In this document: positions 24,047 to 37,031 of the stretch, piece after piece | Position numbering within the stretch: the stretch's first letter is position 1 | How the letters are laid out: every line of letters starts with the position of its first letter | From: Pampus argenteus | Lineage: Eukaryota; Chordata; Actinopteri; Scombriformes; Stromateidae | Assembly: GCA_036937835.1 (NCBI GenBank) | Contig: CM072873.1 | Location: 14,186,001 to 14,250,000, forward strand | Reading direction: 5' to 3' | Length of the DNA stretch: 64,000 bases | Made by a program: the position numbers and the translations under genes | Notes under the pieces: model-generated | What the model was told of the DNA's origin: nothing | Databases searched by the model: none | The model's input: only the letters and a program-made list of their open reading frames with translations

Positions 24047-26980
24047 ACACGGTCACGCATGAGACGGAGACACACATGCGGCGGCGATCAGCCGATGTGT
24101 TTGCGCAAAACACATTCATGCATGCACACGTACAACCCAGGGAGCTGGGCGCAGATTCTGTCCGGTTGCCATGGTGACATAGCCTCCTTCAGATGGAGAG
24201 GAGAAGCGGTATGACTTCCTGAAGGGACAGAGCAGAGCAGAGGCGCTCCCACAACTAAAATGCATCATATCCTTCTCCCTTCTCTTCCCTTTCTCCTCTT
24301 TTACTCTTCTTTTCTGTGTCTACTCTCTTCTTGGTCTAATTTCCTCCTCTCAAGCCCCCTCCAGGGTTTCATTTGACTTATTTTCTTTTGTGGGTGTTTA
24401 CTTGTCCCCCCTCGTCTTATTCGTAAATCCCCGGAGAGGCCTTCGCTGGCTCAGGGCTGGGTGCCCATGGCTGTGCCACTGGAGAATCAAGGATGAGGCT
24501 GCTGCGGTGAGGCGGTTGTTCATCCCCTCCACACCTTCATCAGTAATCTCCTCATGTGCCGCTTTGTGATGTGCTCCCCTCCATCCGTCTCTATAAGCGC
24601 CTGGCAGGCAGGAGACAAGGGCCTCTTAGAGCTGGTTTCATCTGTTTTAGCAGCACCACTCCTGCGGCCGAAGACCACATCACATCAACTTCCATCAGGA
24701 GGACGCCCAGGGAAAAAACGAGGGTGTGGAGGCCGAGTGGGAAGGGTACTGTTACCGAAAACGTGTGATCCATCCTGCTGACATTTGAAGGTGTGGTGAA
24801 AGAGCAGCGACCCAAACACCAGCTGGGGCTCAGGTGGTATTTTTTCCCTAAAACAACGTTCTATGCATTCACACATACGCCAAACACTCAAAACTGGCAA
24901 AACGCTGCAGGTGCCGCATTCCCCAAAATAATGGTGATACACGTACAGTAGACGCTCTCACACCCTTTTTCTCTCTCTGTCTCACACACTCTCACACACA
25001 GCCTATATTTACACATGTAGACACACTTCATCACCACAGATTCCTTAGCAACAACTGCTCTGCTGCTGCTGCCATCGCGAAAGGTCCGCAGGTGAATTGG
25101 TTGTGTTCAAAATAATGTCTAAATATATAAAAATGTATCAAGAAAAAGAGGAGTTGTTGTGGTGAAGCTTAAAAGGAGTTACCTACATGAAAAAAAAGTG
25201 ATTAATTAGCAACAACCCTTCCTCATTTCAATACATTATTTATGTTTTTTGCCTTCCTTGGTGGCTAATGTTAGCTAATAATAGTAAACTTTATAAGATA
25301 TTGTTATATAAGTGCAATTACTGAGTAAGTTTGCTGATTTTCACGTCGCAATAGTGTGACGTGAAAGTTGTGCATTTAGCTATGTTGCAGAAATGTTCCC
25401 CATCGGGTGTATTATGTCATCTGAAAGCAGCGCGCTATAAACATATGTACAAATATATGATATAGCCTTAGTCTTTGTGGCTAGGCTCGCTGCTAATTCA
25501 CTGCTCAACTCCTCATTGCATATTGCAGGCGATGTTTGTAGTGTATAATGTATCCTCGGGGTGCTATGATTAAGCCTCGGCTTCAAGCCACATTTGGTCA
25601 CGAGGTGACTTCAGACAGCTTGTAACCATATAGCCTCCAAGGCGGCTCCTGGACTACGCTTGTGGAACGTGCTGAGTTTACTCCTTTTAGCTCGCGGACT
25701 CGCTTAAGTACTTACACGAATGCCGATACAGTACATAGACCAACACACTGGTCTAAATATTCACGTAGGCATTCACACGTGTATCCTCTTCTTACCGACA
25801 CACATAATGTAACTGTAACCATGTAGCTCACCTTGCAAAAATTCCCTTCATCTCTTGTCACCAATAAAAGCCTGCATGACATCTCAAAAGGTATCACATG
25901 GCCGACCATCTATGCATTTTACTACTCAACCCAAAGTGCCTTCGACAGTCTGTAAAATGCTTCCACGGCACTAAAGCGCAGACATAAGATACTCGCAGGC
26001 CATCTACGTACGCGTACCCGTCTCCTTCTACGTCTGTTAGCATTACAAAGCTATTCATTCAGACTGTTTCATAGCCTGTGAACAACGCAGACAGCCAGTT
26101 ATGCATAAGTTGACACGGCTTGGCTGACATCATGACAGCCTGACAAAAATAAAGAAAATAGATGCTTAGATTTTATTCGCAGACTGTCTAAAAATATCTG
26201 ATTTGGCATGGAAAACTTCAAGCTGATGAGAAGGCTTGTACCTCACCAGCAGGTCTTATATTTCCCTCCATCTCTATGTCTCTGCGTGCTTCTATCACAT
26301 CACGTATTTGTCTTTCTCTCGCTGTGTTTCCCACTCTGTCACACAAGCCTGTCACCAAACCAAATCAAGAGGCTGGAGAGTCCCACAAGCTCTCCCTCGT
26401 CGTTCCTTCCCCTTTTGTTGAGCTCACGGAGCACATTCAAAGACCGGACTCGCACAAAGAGCACTTTATTCACTTTCATTTTCCGTTCATTTTTATACAA
26501 ATTGACTTTGAAGCCTCTGAGGATTGAATGGGAGTCTTACATGTTTGGGTTTTTTTCTGAGTAAGACAGAGAAAGGAAAAAAAATGATTTTGTTTTTGTA
26601 ACTGATGCCACAAATGGGGAAGAAATCATTCTGGTTTATGGTTGGGTTTAATATGTTTAAATAATTAAATAAGTTCATTTTGATTATATTAATTCTGCCC
26701 TTTGTCTGATGCGTGTGTTGTCATTTAAACAAGTTTTTTTTTACTTTTTTACTTTCAACAGAGTGTATATTTATACTGGATCACTTTGATAATGAAGAAA
26801 ACTTACAAAAGTGATGCTTCTCCAGTACGTCCTGGAGTTATAAATAGCATCTATCAGTAATGGCTTTCTCAGATGAAGTCCTCAGAAAGAGTGAGTCACA
26901 CAGAGTTTAAAAATATGTGCTCAGATTTGAGTTACGACTCAGAAGGAGGAGTAAACAAAACAAAATATGTCAATTGGAGT
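22630..26980. other. intronic stretch without recognised genes
   Basis: Includes a purine-rich block (about 23500-23780) and the compound microsatellite near 24 kb. The segment at about 24420-24620 is GC-balanced and repeat-free, another possible conserved noncoding element. Confidence 0.4.
23972..24050 (+). repeat. compound A/(TAA)/(CA) microsatellite
   Basis: An A run passes into (TAA)n and then, after a short break, (CA)n. A nearby open frame on the other strand owes its poly-Cys-Val and poly-Ile residues to this tract. Confidence 0.95.
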
Positions 26981-26989
26981 GTGAGGTGA

Positions 26990-27190
26990 ACCCTTCTCTG
27001 GAGGCTGTGAGCCTTTAAACAGTCTTTGTTTTAGACTGTTGCCCAGACAACGCGATGTCACCATGGTCTCTGGGAAAACTGTGATGGGCATTTTTTTTTA
27101 TATTTTCTGGCATTTCATAGACTAAACAAATAAATCACGAAATGAGGAAAATGATGAAAATAAACGTTACAACAGTGGACTAAAAATCAA
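26990..27190 (+). mobile_element. copy of the dispersed inverted-repeat family
   Basis: Shows in order AGACTGTTGCCCAGACAAC, TCTGGGAAAACTGTGATGGG, TCTGGCATTTCATAGACTAA and a final AAATGATGAAAATAAACGTT. These correspond step by step to the copies near 37.4 and 50.2 kb. Confidence 0.6.
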
Positions 27191-28000
27191 CATAAATTAT
27201 GAGCCAAACTCATCCACTTGCTCAAAAGCAAAATGCTTCCTTAAATGAGCACTTGAGCTAATTCTGATGCATCTGCTGCTGGAAATGAATAGTTGACACT
27301 TCAAACATAACTTGTGTTTGTAGTTTACGGTGAAGATTTAAACCACACCATCACTTTCAAGCACTGACAATGAGATTCATCAGCCTGAGTATTCTCGGGG
27401 TGGCAAACACCTGCACTAATCCAGACCTGAATGATGTCCCCCATCCATTAAACGATGATTAAATCGTTACCCCCTACCTCCCATCCCTCAGCCACATCAC
27501 TGTTATGAACTAGACATTAATCAATGCCCCGTCTCTGCTTTTTTGGCAAGCTGGTGAGTACTGGGAGGATGGGGAGGAACATCCCTGCCACACAGCCAAA
27601 CGGATTCCAGAAAGTGGGGCATGATGGGTAAAGACCCAGTGACCCGTCACACGTGCTGGTCCAGCTGCTGCTGTAGCTAAAGAGACGCCAAAATGAGAGA
27701 TGACAAAAAAAGGAAAATCTCCCACTACCAGGCGACTGATGGCTCAGAAGCAAAACATTATGCAGTTGAGAAAATTGATAATACAATCTGCAGGACATTT
27801 AGGGAAATATGCGTGCAAGTGCAAATAAAGTGTATTTCCCCAACTATATATATAATAAATATATCCACTTATAATTCATTCACTTGAGATGTTTCAGCGA
27901 CTGTGGTGTTGTGTTTTGTTTCAAACTGCAACAACGAAATGTTTTGAATTCATAACCACTCTGATTCCTTCCTCAGACGGGCTTCTTCACCATATTATAT

Positions 28001-28038
28001 ACTATACTACATACTATACTATACTATACTATACTATA
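28001..28038 (+). repeat. (ACTAT)n short tandem repeat
   Basis: Pentamer repeats with one variant unit, about 70 bases left of the 5S-headed insertion. Confidence 0.9.
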
Positions 28039-28116
28039 TTAGCTACAGAGTCTAAGGCTCATGGGTAATCTTGGTATTTAGAGACATCTGCCATGAAACA
28101 AGTTATTACATATGAC

Positions 28117-28314
28117 CGCCAGGGTCCCCACCTCCGACTGCCGCCCATCTCTCTTCGCACCGTTAGACCCCTTCCCATGGGTGGTGGGCCCATGGGAAGG
28201 GGGTACAGCACCTGGTATTCCCAGATGGTCTCCCATCCAAGTACTAACCAGGCCCGACCCTGCTTAGCTTCCGAGATCAGACGAGATCGGGCGTGTTCAG
28301 GGTGGTATGCTGAC
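28117..28314 (-). mobile_element. 5S-headed retroposon-like insertion with 8-bp target duplication
   Basis: The 5S-like sequence and an unrelated 3' tail of about 80 bases form one 198-bp block. CATATGAC occurs immediately on both sides, at 28109-28116 and 28315-28322, as expected of a target-site duplication. In 5S orientation the block begins exactly at GTC, the usual first bases of vertebrate 5S. The tail starts with a perfect 14-bp hairpin (28168-28202) and ends GGGGACCCTGGCG, without a poly-A. 5S-derived SINEs (SINE3 class) are known from zebrafish; whether this tail belongs to a known family cannot be decided here. Confidence 0.65.
28168..28202. repeat. perfect 14-bp hairpin next to the 5S-like sequence
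   Basis: The arms CCCCTTCCCATGGG (28168-28181) and CCCATGGGAAGGGG (28189-28202) are exact reverse complements around a 7-base loop. The hairpin abuts the 3' end of the 5S-like sequence, where a normal gene would have its T-run terminator. Confidence 0.95.
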
Positions 28315-28318
28315 CATA
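28199..28318 (-). rRNA. 5S rRNA-like sequence, probably a retroposed copy
   Basis: On the minus strand about 110 bases match vertebrate 5S rRNA closely, from ATACCACCCTGAACACG through GATCTCGTCTGATCTCGG and GGTTAGTACTTGGATGGG to GGTGCTGTA. The internal Pol III control region is essentially intact. The outermost bases do not match: the 5' end reads GTCAGCATACC, apparently shortened against the usual GTCTACGGCCATACC, and the 3' end passes into CCCCCTTCCC instead of the strand that closes helix I. There is no run of four T for over 200 bases downstream. It is isolated, not in a tandem array. I read it as a pseudogene or element head, not a working 5S gene. Confidence 0.88.
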
Positions 28319-28329
28319 TGACTTCTCAA

Positions 28330-31300
28330 AAAACATAAATGTATAGCAATATTACATTATCCAAGAGAAATGTTTTTATGTTGAGGAACATAGACGATAT
28401 CAATAAAGGAGAAATTAGAAATGTGTATATACAGTAAGTGAAACTACATCTGGAGACAAATGAATAAATAAAGTGAAAACTATCTGCAGGGACAAATACG
28501 GTACATCTAAAAGTAAAAGAGAAACTCTTTTTTTTATTTATTGTAATTTGGGTGAGTCAACCCTTCAATATTAAAGTCAGGAGTCTTTCATCTTGTGCTT
28601 TTAAACGTTGCCGGTGAAGTTTTTTTTTTTAACAAAACGGCTATACAACGTTATGGAATGAAACCTTTCAGCTGTTCAAGCTCGCTGCCACTCCCATCCT
28701 ACCTCTGACAGCAATTAAAGCGACCAATCTCTCTGAGGCTCCTGTTCAATAGCAGCTCTTCCACAAGGCACTGCTTTGAAACTGTCACTTTTCTGAGCGT
28801 GTGTGTCTGTCTGTGTGTAACTGACAAACACTGAGACGGACCAAAAAAAAAAAAAAAAAAAGCCTGAAAGACATAAAGAGGAGATGAAGGAGACACAGAG
28901 TCTAGCCTGACAAACAGTCTGTTCGGATTCACAACAGGGGGACACTCGGCGTGGAAATGGAGTTTGTGCTCTGCCAAAGGTGAATCCCTATTTATGGGAC
29001 ACAATTATCATTACATAAGAGCTCAATTATTCAGCTGCAGTTCTTTCAGGCTTTCATCTATTAGTCATAGGCAAAGAACCCAGCTCTCACAACCAGTAAA
29101 TGTCTGAGCTTCCTCAGTGGCCGAGCCCTGTCGGTGTGTGTGTGTGTGTATGGCTGAATGGTAAACATCAAGGTGTGTGTGTGTGTGTGGGTTTGTGGGT
29201 AGTTGTAATATTGCTCTCGTGACACAACTCTGTTTCATACTTGCAGTTGGAGGGAGAAAATCTACAGCTTCTTATGAAATCTCATTCCCGACGAAACAAT
29301 CCCTCATCAATCTATATCTCCCCCAAGTCGGAGCTGGACTCCCTTTCCCCTCCAGGCACCACATTTGTTCTGTTCTCCTTTTGCTTCGTCCATTGCTGCA
29401 TTCATCAGTAGGCAACAGAAATTCTATACTACTTTTTTTTTTCTCTCTCCTTATTGACATTCTGATGAAATGGCCTGGCCATAGATGACAGGCAGCAGAT
29501 TCCCATTAGCCGGGGCTGCCATGCAGCACGCTGCTTCCCGAAGACAAGATATACCATGTTTAACCAGGACCTATCAACGGAGGAGCACCTCCACCTCAGC
29601 TGTCTCTCTCTCACTCTCTCTCACACACACACACATACACACACACTTGCACTCCATCTTTAATCTGGGCTGACTCAGAAGCAGGCCAAACTTCAAACAT
29701 CATAAGATTAAAAGTGTCTGCTTCTGCCTTTATCGTGAAGCCAAATTACCGTGTCAGAGTCCGCTTAGTTGTTTGCTCAAATGAGGTACCAGTTCACTTT
29801 AAACTCAGGGTGGAAAAAAAACAAAAAACAACAACAAACAAACAGTAGAGCTTTACAACCTGTAATTCTGACATATCGACACAGCAGTAATTGCTCAATT
29901 AACAATTTCATAAATAGTGATAAAAAGAATTAGACCAATTTTGAGGATGTCGAAACATCAAAGGGCGGATTTTCACACGACGATAGATATAAAAAAACAA
30001 CAACGCAGGCTTCAAAACGAGCTGCTTTAAATATCTCAGAGGATTGCACTCGCAAAAACCAGAGCAGCAGGAGTGGGAAGGAATGGTTAGACGTACGAGA
30101 TGCATTTCTGCTCACTTTGATCTTGACATCTATAAGTCAAACTGAAATTGAAGTTTTTTTTTCATCTTTGGTGATTGAAAAATGAAATAACATTTCTCTA
30201 ATTCCAGGCCTGAATAACGCTCGCAAATTATATTTTCAAGAAATGATTTTGCATTCAGACTTATTACATAAAGTTTCCAGTACTAATTACAGAATATGTT
30301 TCACATGTTCAGCATTAAAAAAAGAATGAGCGTCATTACTATAAAAGCAGGGTTGGAGTCAGTTCACATTTCAGCTTACCAAGTAAATCATCTGCTCAGA
30401 AATTCCTAATGTTATGCAAAGTTGCAATTATTATAATGAATCTATAAAGATATGATTGAGAATGAGGACGTTCGTTCGACAGTATGTCCTTATTGCACTG
30501 ACCAATTTTAAAAATGAGTTACCCTTTAATAAGTCACAGGCTCTGAAGTTTGTAAAGAACAGCAAGTATATGAGTTTCCCTTAAACTGGAAAAACGTTGA
30601 TACAGTTGTAACTTAACAAACAGTAAGTAGAAACTGATTTAAACAAAATCTCTACCCTGGAAAGCAAACTCTTAAAACACCCTCCTACCTTTAAAATAAA
30701 AATCAAGAGTGATGCATACCCATGAAACACAGTTAAATGGACATTATTCTGACAAAGATGACAACAAAAGAAACGAGCCACAGGACAGAAGCACAGATTG
30801 GAGTGAGACACCGACGCTCATCTACTGGGACTGTATAGCGAGATCAAAGAATTCAACAGCATTACAAGGTTTAATTAGGAATGCCTAAAGTCTGCCTCCT
30901 CTTTATGAGGTCTCCGACAATGAGAAGAAGAAACGCATCCTGCCTTTCTATTTCTGGTTTCAAAAGAGCTGGCTCTTTTCTGGCACCCACTTTGGTACGG
31001 TCCTGTATAATTCAACAGGAAGCGTGCAGCATTCATTTCCCACCAGAGCTACTTGTGGTACAAATGAAAGCACTCATGGTACAGCAAGGTGCATAAAAGT
31101 GTCAACCTAATAATATCTGGTTTATGTGTGTGTAACCATGTAATTGCAAGAGCCTGCCAAGTTAATGCACCTTCAAATCCCAGTGCCTGGTGAAAAAAAA
31201 CGAAACAAAAAAAAAAAACAGCCCGGTCGTATAATATTTAATGGATTTGGTAACATGCAAAAAAAAACATATTCCATGCTGAGAAACTGACAAGAGTGTC

Positions 31301-31960
31301 TTTTCTCTTAGGATATTTTTAGAGGCAGACTTAGCTAGAAAATATAGAGGTGGGTGTATATATTACCTTCAAATCCAACAACCCGAAGTTTCCATCAGTC
31401 AGTATTCATTTTTAGCATAAGAATGACAGACAAGTCACAAACAAGTAATATACGATGAACTCTGCTTCCTGTTTTTGTTTTGTTTTTTTGTTACCTCTTA
31501 CCTTGACCCAAATCCAACTTCAGCTCTAATCATAAACTATCCCAAAGGCGTAATCACAACCATGGATGGCAGTGCAACGGAAAACACTATTCAGTGAGTA
31601 ACTAGACACAAAATCAGCAGCGAGGCGCGTGTTACAAACATGAACCGCCCTGAAACAACATGATCAAATACACAGAAGACATTTACATACGCCGTGGTAG
31701 GAAAAGCACAGGTGAAAATGATAAAAAAATAAACTCTTCTTATATGCTTCAGTTTTACTTAGTCTTACTGACTACTAATTCAACTGAAATTGTGAAAAAA
31801 CTTCTCTTTCACCTTTCTTATCTGATGCTTTGGGTTTTTTTTTAAAAACATATTATTTCTATTTTGTTAATACTATTATATTATTATTATTCTGTTTGTT
31901 GCTATTCTGCTTGTTTGACATTCACTGATTTGGTTGTGAAGCACTTTTGGTTTGAAGGAT
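28330..31960. other. intronic stretch, nothing recognised
   Basis: Contains an A19-type run near 28843, short TG and CA runs near 29130-29190 and 29620-29645, and otherwise unique A/T-rich sequence. Confidence 0.5.
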
Positions 31961-31964
31961 ACTA

Positions 31965-32110
31965 TTTAGGAGCATCCCAGTAGCCTAATATTTACAGCGT
32001 GTGCTACATAACGGCGGTCTAAGACCTTAGTTGCGTGTCATATCTCTCCCTCTCCCCTTGTTTCCTATCGGCCATGTCACCAACTGTCCAATAAAGGCAA
32101 AAATGCAACA
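31965..32110 (+). mobile_element. tRNA-type SINE, partial
   Basis: AGTAGCCTAATATTTACAGC resembles a decayed tRNA-like A-box region, followed by GTGTGCTACATAACGG. A pyrimidine stretch then leads to TGTCCAATAAAGGCAAAAAT, an ending that I recall from percomorph SINE families. A B box is not clear in this copy. Confidence 0.5.
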
Positions 32111-34120
32111 TACTTATGCCTTTCAGTATGTCTGCTATGAAGAGTACCTACTGCTGACAGATAAAGTATGCTTGTAAAATGAGTAGCAGCCTGGTTGCAA
32201 TAAGTGCAACACTATTACCCTATATACAGACATTTCAAACTAAAATATACCGTCAAAGTGCTTCAATTTCAAAAACAACATGTTTTGTTTCAGGGTTGGT
32301 TTTGATTAGCATCCACAATGCTGCAACACTTCCAAAAGAAGAAAATAGGACTTTTTTTTTTTCCTTCACAGACTTTTGGTGAAAAATGTTTCTAAGGCCA
32401 AAAAACAAACTTCTAAAGCTCAACATGGTTCCACATTTCCAGCAACACTATGCAAAGTGGCTGAGCTTAAGGCGAAGCTATGCCCTGTTTTTGTCTTTTT
32501 TTGTTTATTTCAATGACATTTGACTTGGACTCCATCTGGGGTTACAGGAGGTTTTGCAAATAAATGGCACAACAGCAGCAGCAGCAGCAGCAGAGTAACA
32601 AAGGAACAACAGTTAAAAGATTGCCTTTTAGCAAAATGTGCATTTGATATACTGTAAGTTGAAGCCAGCAGAGTATGTTATGCGAGTGTGTAGCAGCTTA
32701 TTGAACTAGTTCAATGAGGTGCTCCATTTAATCTTTAAATATTTCCATAAAATATAAATGCTTTTTAATCTAGGGCTTATTTTAACTACTGTCCTTTACA
32801 AAATGTTAATGTTTGGGACTTTTTCAGCATGTAATCAACCAAACAAACTCGCACACATTATCTTACTGATCTCCCACAGAGACTTGGCTCTCTTTTATCT
32901 TTTACGACTGGAGAGATTTGCACGATTTTGGCTGCTATAATCAGAGCTCGTCAACTCAAGAGGAAACTAAATCCCATCTACAGTAACCATGCCCTCGTCT
33001 TCCCTGCCTCCTCCTCTCCCAAACACCTGGTCAAGCCTCATCAATCTGCCAACATGCTGCACAGGAATCTGGGGGGCTCAGATCTCATTTTCTCCCTCAT
33101 TCCTTATTCAACCGTTCTCTCTTCCACTCGTTTCCACCGCTCTCTTTATCTGTCTCCCATGCTCACACTTGCTCTTTTCCTCTTATTTTCACCCTTCTCC
33201 TGTCCATCTCAGATGCTGTTTTTAAATACAGTTTTCTCTCTCTCTCCACCTCTTTGTCTATTTTTCTCCGACTCTCATGTTGTGTCCCTCTGATGCCGTT
33301 TCTTCCTCACACATCCTCTCTGCCTCAACCTCCCTATCTCCCCTCCCTCTTTATCTGTCTCCATCCCTTCTTGGTCCTTACATGTTTCATTTCGGTGCAT
33401 CCTCCTCCCCGCTGTCCTGTTGCTGCCTCAGTTGGTGGCATGTGGAAGAGTGCTGCTACACCGAGTTGGATGAAATCTAACATGACAGGTGCCACGACTG
33501 TGGCAGGAAGGCAAATGTATTTTTTTTTTTTAGTTTACATCCAGAAATGACACCCTCTCATTTCCTTTGACATTGGTCTGAAGGTTATAAAGGTTTCTTT
33601 CCCTATAAATAGTGGAGTTAAAAAATGGCCTGCACACGCACAAAGGCTAGGTTGAGAACACAATGTGCTACTTAAAGCGATATACTGGGGCATCGCATGT
33701 AAGCAGCTTTTATTTCCTTAAAATTCATTCTGTGAGTAGAATTAAGAGATAGATTAAAAGGTGATGAAGAAGAGGATGAAGACCAATATATGTCAATAGA
33801 AACCAAGGATATTTAACATTTAATGAGATGGTGAATTAAAGTTTGAAAAGAGACAATTCAAAAGTAATTTTAAAAAATTTTACATACAGTTTGCATCACC
33901 TTAAAAGTTCTGAGTCAGGACCTTCAGGATTTAGAGCGGTGACGCGGCTAGTTCAGTCATTTTGTGACACTCACATTACCATTAGCAGCTACGTTGCAGA
34001 AGCTGTCAAGTTTCATCCGTGTTGTCAAATGTTATCAGAAGAGCATTAGCAGCAGTTTATTATTATAACTGGCCAACTACGCAGCCATTATAAAAAATAT
34101 ATATATATATATAACACAAT
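32110..34120. other. intronic stretch, nothing recognised
   Basis: Holds the CAG run and a pyrimidine-rich block (about 33080-33430) whose translated frames are Ser/Leu/Pro-rich artefacts. Confidence 0.5.
32572..32593 (+). repeat. (CAG)n trinucleotide repeat, noncoding
   Basis: Seven uninterrupted CAG units without a supporting coding frame. Confidence 0.95.
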
Positions 34121-34129
34121 TTTTTCAAA

Positions 34130-34345
34130 GTCATGAATTTGATGATTGCTGCTTCTCTCTGTTTTATAACTATCTGATTGGATAATACAAGTCATTATAG
34201 GACATCGCCATTGGGATACAGTAACTTGATATGAGCATTTTTCAATATTCTTTGATGTTCAATAGGCTAAACAGTTAATGGCTTATTGAAAAAAATAATC
34301 AATGGATGAATCAATAGTTAAACTAATGGTTAGTTGCAGTCCAGC
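34130..34345 (+). mobile_element. copy of the dispersed inverted-repeat family
   Basis: Carries GCTGCTTCTCTCTGTTTTAT, a decayed middle, then AATAGGCTAAACAGTTAATG, AAAATAATCAATGG and the terminal TGGTTAGTTGCAGTCC. This end closely matches the family terminus near 50310, TTGTTGCAGCC. Confidence 0.55.
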
Positions 34346-37031
34346 ATTGCTCCAGCAACAAAATACTTGGCATACATGGCACCAAATCATCAGGAGCTCA
34401 CACTCAGTGGGACAATATAATCCATACAATAAACAACAGGATATACGCAATTATGAAATTACGCATTCTGTTCAGTGTGCGTAACCTCCGTGCCCCATGT
34501 TTAACAACTCAGCCCTTCTGCTGTGACACTCTGAGGGATGTCGGCCCAGCGTTATGAACAGCTCTCAATCCAAATCACAATTACAGGTTCAGACAGAAGT
34601 AGGCCACCATCTATAAAGAGGGGAAGGCACATACGGAGGCGCTGCTGAGGGCTTAAATAATAAATATGAATGGTGGAGTAAGAAGAAATGAAATGGAATT
34701 AGAACGATTCAAATGAAAAAAAAAAAGAAATTAAGATACAGGGAAGAAGGATGGAGAGAAAATAGAAATGAGGATAGAAATCCAAGAAAGGTTGCTTGAA
34801 AATAGCGTTAGGCTAAGAGAGATTAAAGAAAAAAAACCAAGAGAAAAATGTGAGGAGCAGCGAAAGCCATCCAGTAACACAAGGCCCCGACACGATAAGA
34901 GACAGAGGAACATGAAAAGAAGAAAAGGAGAGGGGAATGAAAAGGGGAGATAGTGGAGGAGATTAGACTGAGTGTTGTAAAGAGAAAGAGGTCCCGAAGG
35001 CCTTGGCAGAGCTGTGATCCAACAGTGTAACCTCTTCCTCTTTCACCAGCTCCCTCGACATGACAGCTCCATGGCCCCCCACCCCCGACCACCATCCACC
35101 TTCATTACCAAACCTTTTGTAAGCCTACACACAGTACATGAGGCCCAAGGCTGACCAACACCCAGCACGCGACCCACAACCACTGCATTCACAAAGTGTG
35201 ATAAATGTACCAGAATCTGTCATTTGCCATTTATTAACACCCAGGGACACACTAAACCTCATTTACAAATTTGACAATTCAGAGCTATAGGCACATTGCA
35301 AAAAAAAAAAAAATCTCCTTTTTATAATTTCTTTTTTCTGTAATTGAGTCGTTAAACCTGCATTAACTTGTTTTTTTGGCCACTTGGGATCTGTAAAAAC
35401 TGACAAATTATTAGCACTCCTTTTTTTGTATTACACAATATCAACTGATCCGTTGTTTAAATAAAAAAAAAATGTTGATTAGGTTTGAAGTATTATAGCT
35501 TAAAAATAAGCTTCAGACCAAAGCACTTCAAAACAATGTGTCTAATATCTGGTTCGGGTGAAGATGAAAACTTCTGAGGGCTAATATTGAGCGAGTTTCT
35601 CAAACAAAGACAAGAACATAAATATAAATTCCACAGGTGAGACAAAACCCAGATTGAGAAAAAAACAGTCGTCAAAACTCAACAAGGACGAGAACAGAAA
35701 TCCAACAAAACGTATTGATAAACGATAACATTAAAACGGATAAGAACAGTCCAGAATTTGCCTGATTCGGGCAGCTTCCTCCTGTTCTGTAGAGCTTACT
35801 GTATGAGGTAACCTATAACCTTAACTTGTTTATGCCTCCCTGCGGCCTCTGCCTTCATCTTCCTGTCAAGATGCCATGAGCATCATCCTGTGCCCAACGT
35901 CTCCTGCCATGATTTGTATTGTGCTGTCAGCCAAAATCCTCGGGGCTTGAAGTTATCAGACAGCATTCCCTCTGTTGTGAGTGTAAGTGGGAGGGATCGC
36001 TGCGCTATTACCACATTCATTTTTCAACCTCTTAAGGGATATATATATGGCACACTCTGCATAAAGGACCCACTTACACCCCTTCCTCCTTCTCCTCCTG
36101 CACCCACCATTTTAGATTTGATCATTTGGGAGCGCATGGAAAGCCCCGAGAGTAACTCTTCCACTGCTGCAGAGCATAAGTCGCCTAATAAAGTCTGCCA
36201 CTCGAGTACCAACCGGGGATTAGGAGGAACACAAAAGAGTGAACCCCTCTCTTCTACCAGCGTTGATGCATTGGGGATAAATAACACACAGATACACACA
36301 CACACATAAGCATCCGATATTTGGCAAGCATGCAGCCTGTCTTCAACTTTGTCCTCGAGGCACTGAGTTAGAGTTTGGCTAGCTTGCACCTCGGGGGGTT
36401 GGACTGTTTTACTCGGGGAAGCGATGTCGAGACAGACAAAGAAGAAAAGAAGCTGAGGATGGAGGAAAGATGCAAAATAAAGATTTCGCTCGACTAATTA
36501 CAAGAGTTTCTGTGCTGAAATTCATCTGCTTCTCTGGTGCCATCTCCACACCACCACGCAAGCTTTGATCAGCAAATACAATGAATCCACTACAAGGGAA
36601 TTTAAACCAGACATCTAATCTAAATATAGAAACAAACATTGCAAATACATTTGCTTTTTTTAAACAGTTTATCTCAGAATTCCTGCTGGCTCTGCTGGCA
36701 AGGTGAGAGGCACTGGCACTTAAGTCAGGCTTTAAAAACAAAAACAAATGGAAAACAGCTGATACATGAATGTTGAGATCATGCCTACTTTTGCGACAAA
36801 GAGCTGCTGCCCAGACAGGAAAATTATGAGAAAGGGAGGAGGAGAAGGAGGAAGAGGAGACATGGGAAAGGGGTGAAGGGTGGGGATAACATGCAGGAAC
36901 AGGATAATGGGTAGCTAGAGGAACTACTGATGCATTCTGGGGCATTTTCTGCTGCAGCACCCTGGGAATAATATGGAGACGTGAGTCCACCCTAAAGCAG
37001 GTCCCCTGAGCTGCCCGCAGAGCACGATGGT

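Noticed and set aside
22989..24119. Minus-strand open frame of 376 codons
   Set aside because: Its residues come from a microsatellite (Cys-Val and Ile runs) and a pyrimidine-rich strand; no domain, no splice context and no codon signal.
32572..32593. Coding polyglutamine tract
   Set aside because: The CAG run has no supporting open frame or splice sites.
36409..36990. Minus-strand open frame of 193 codons
   Set aside because: No recognisable domain; Ser/Leu/Phe-rich composition from a purine-rich complement; not an exchanger exon.
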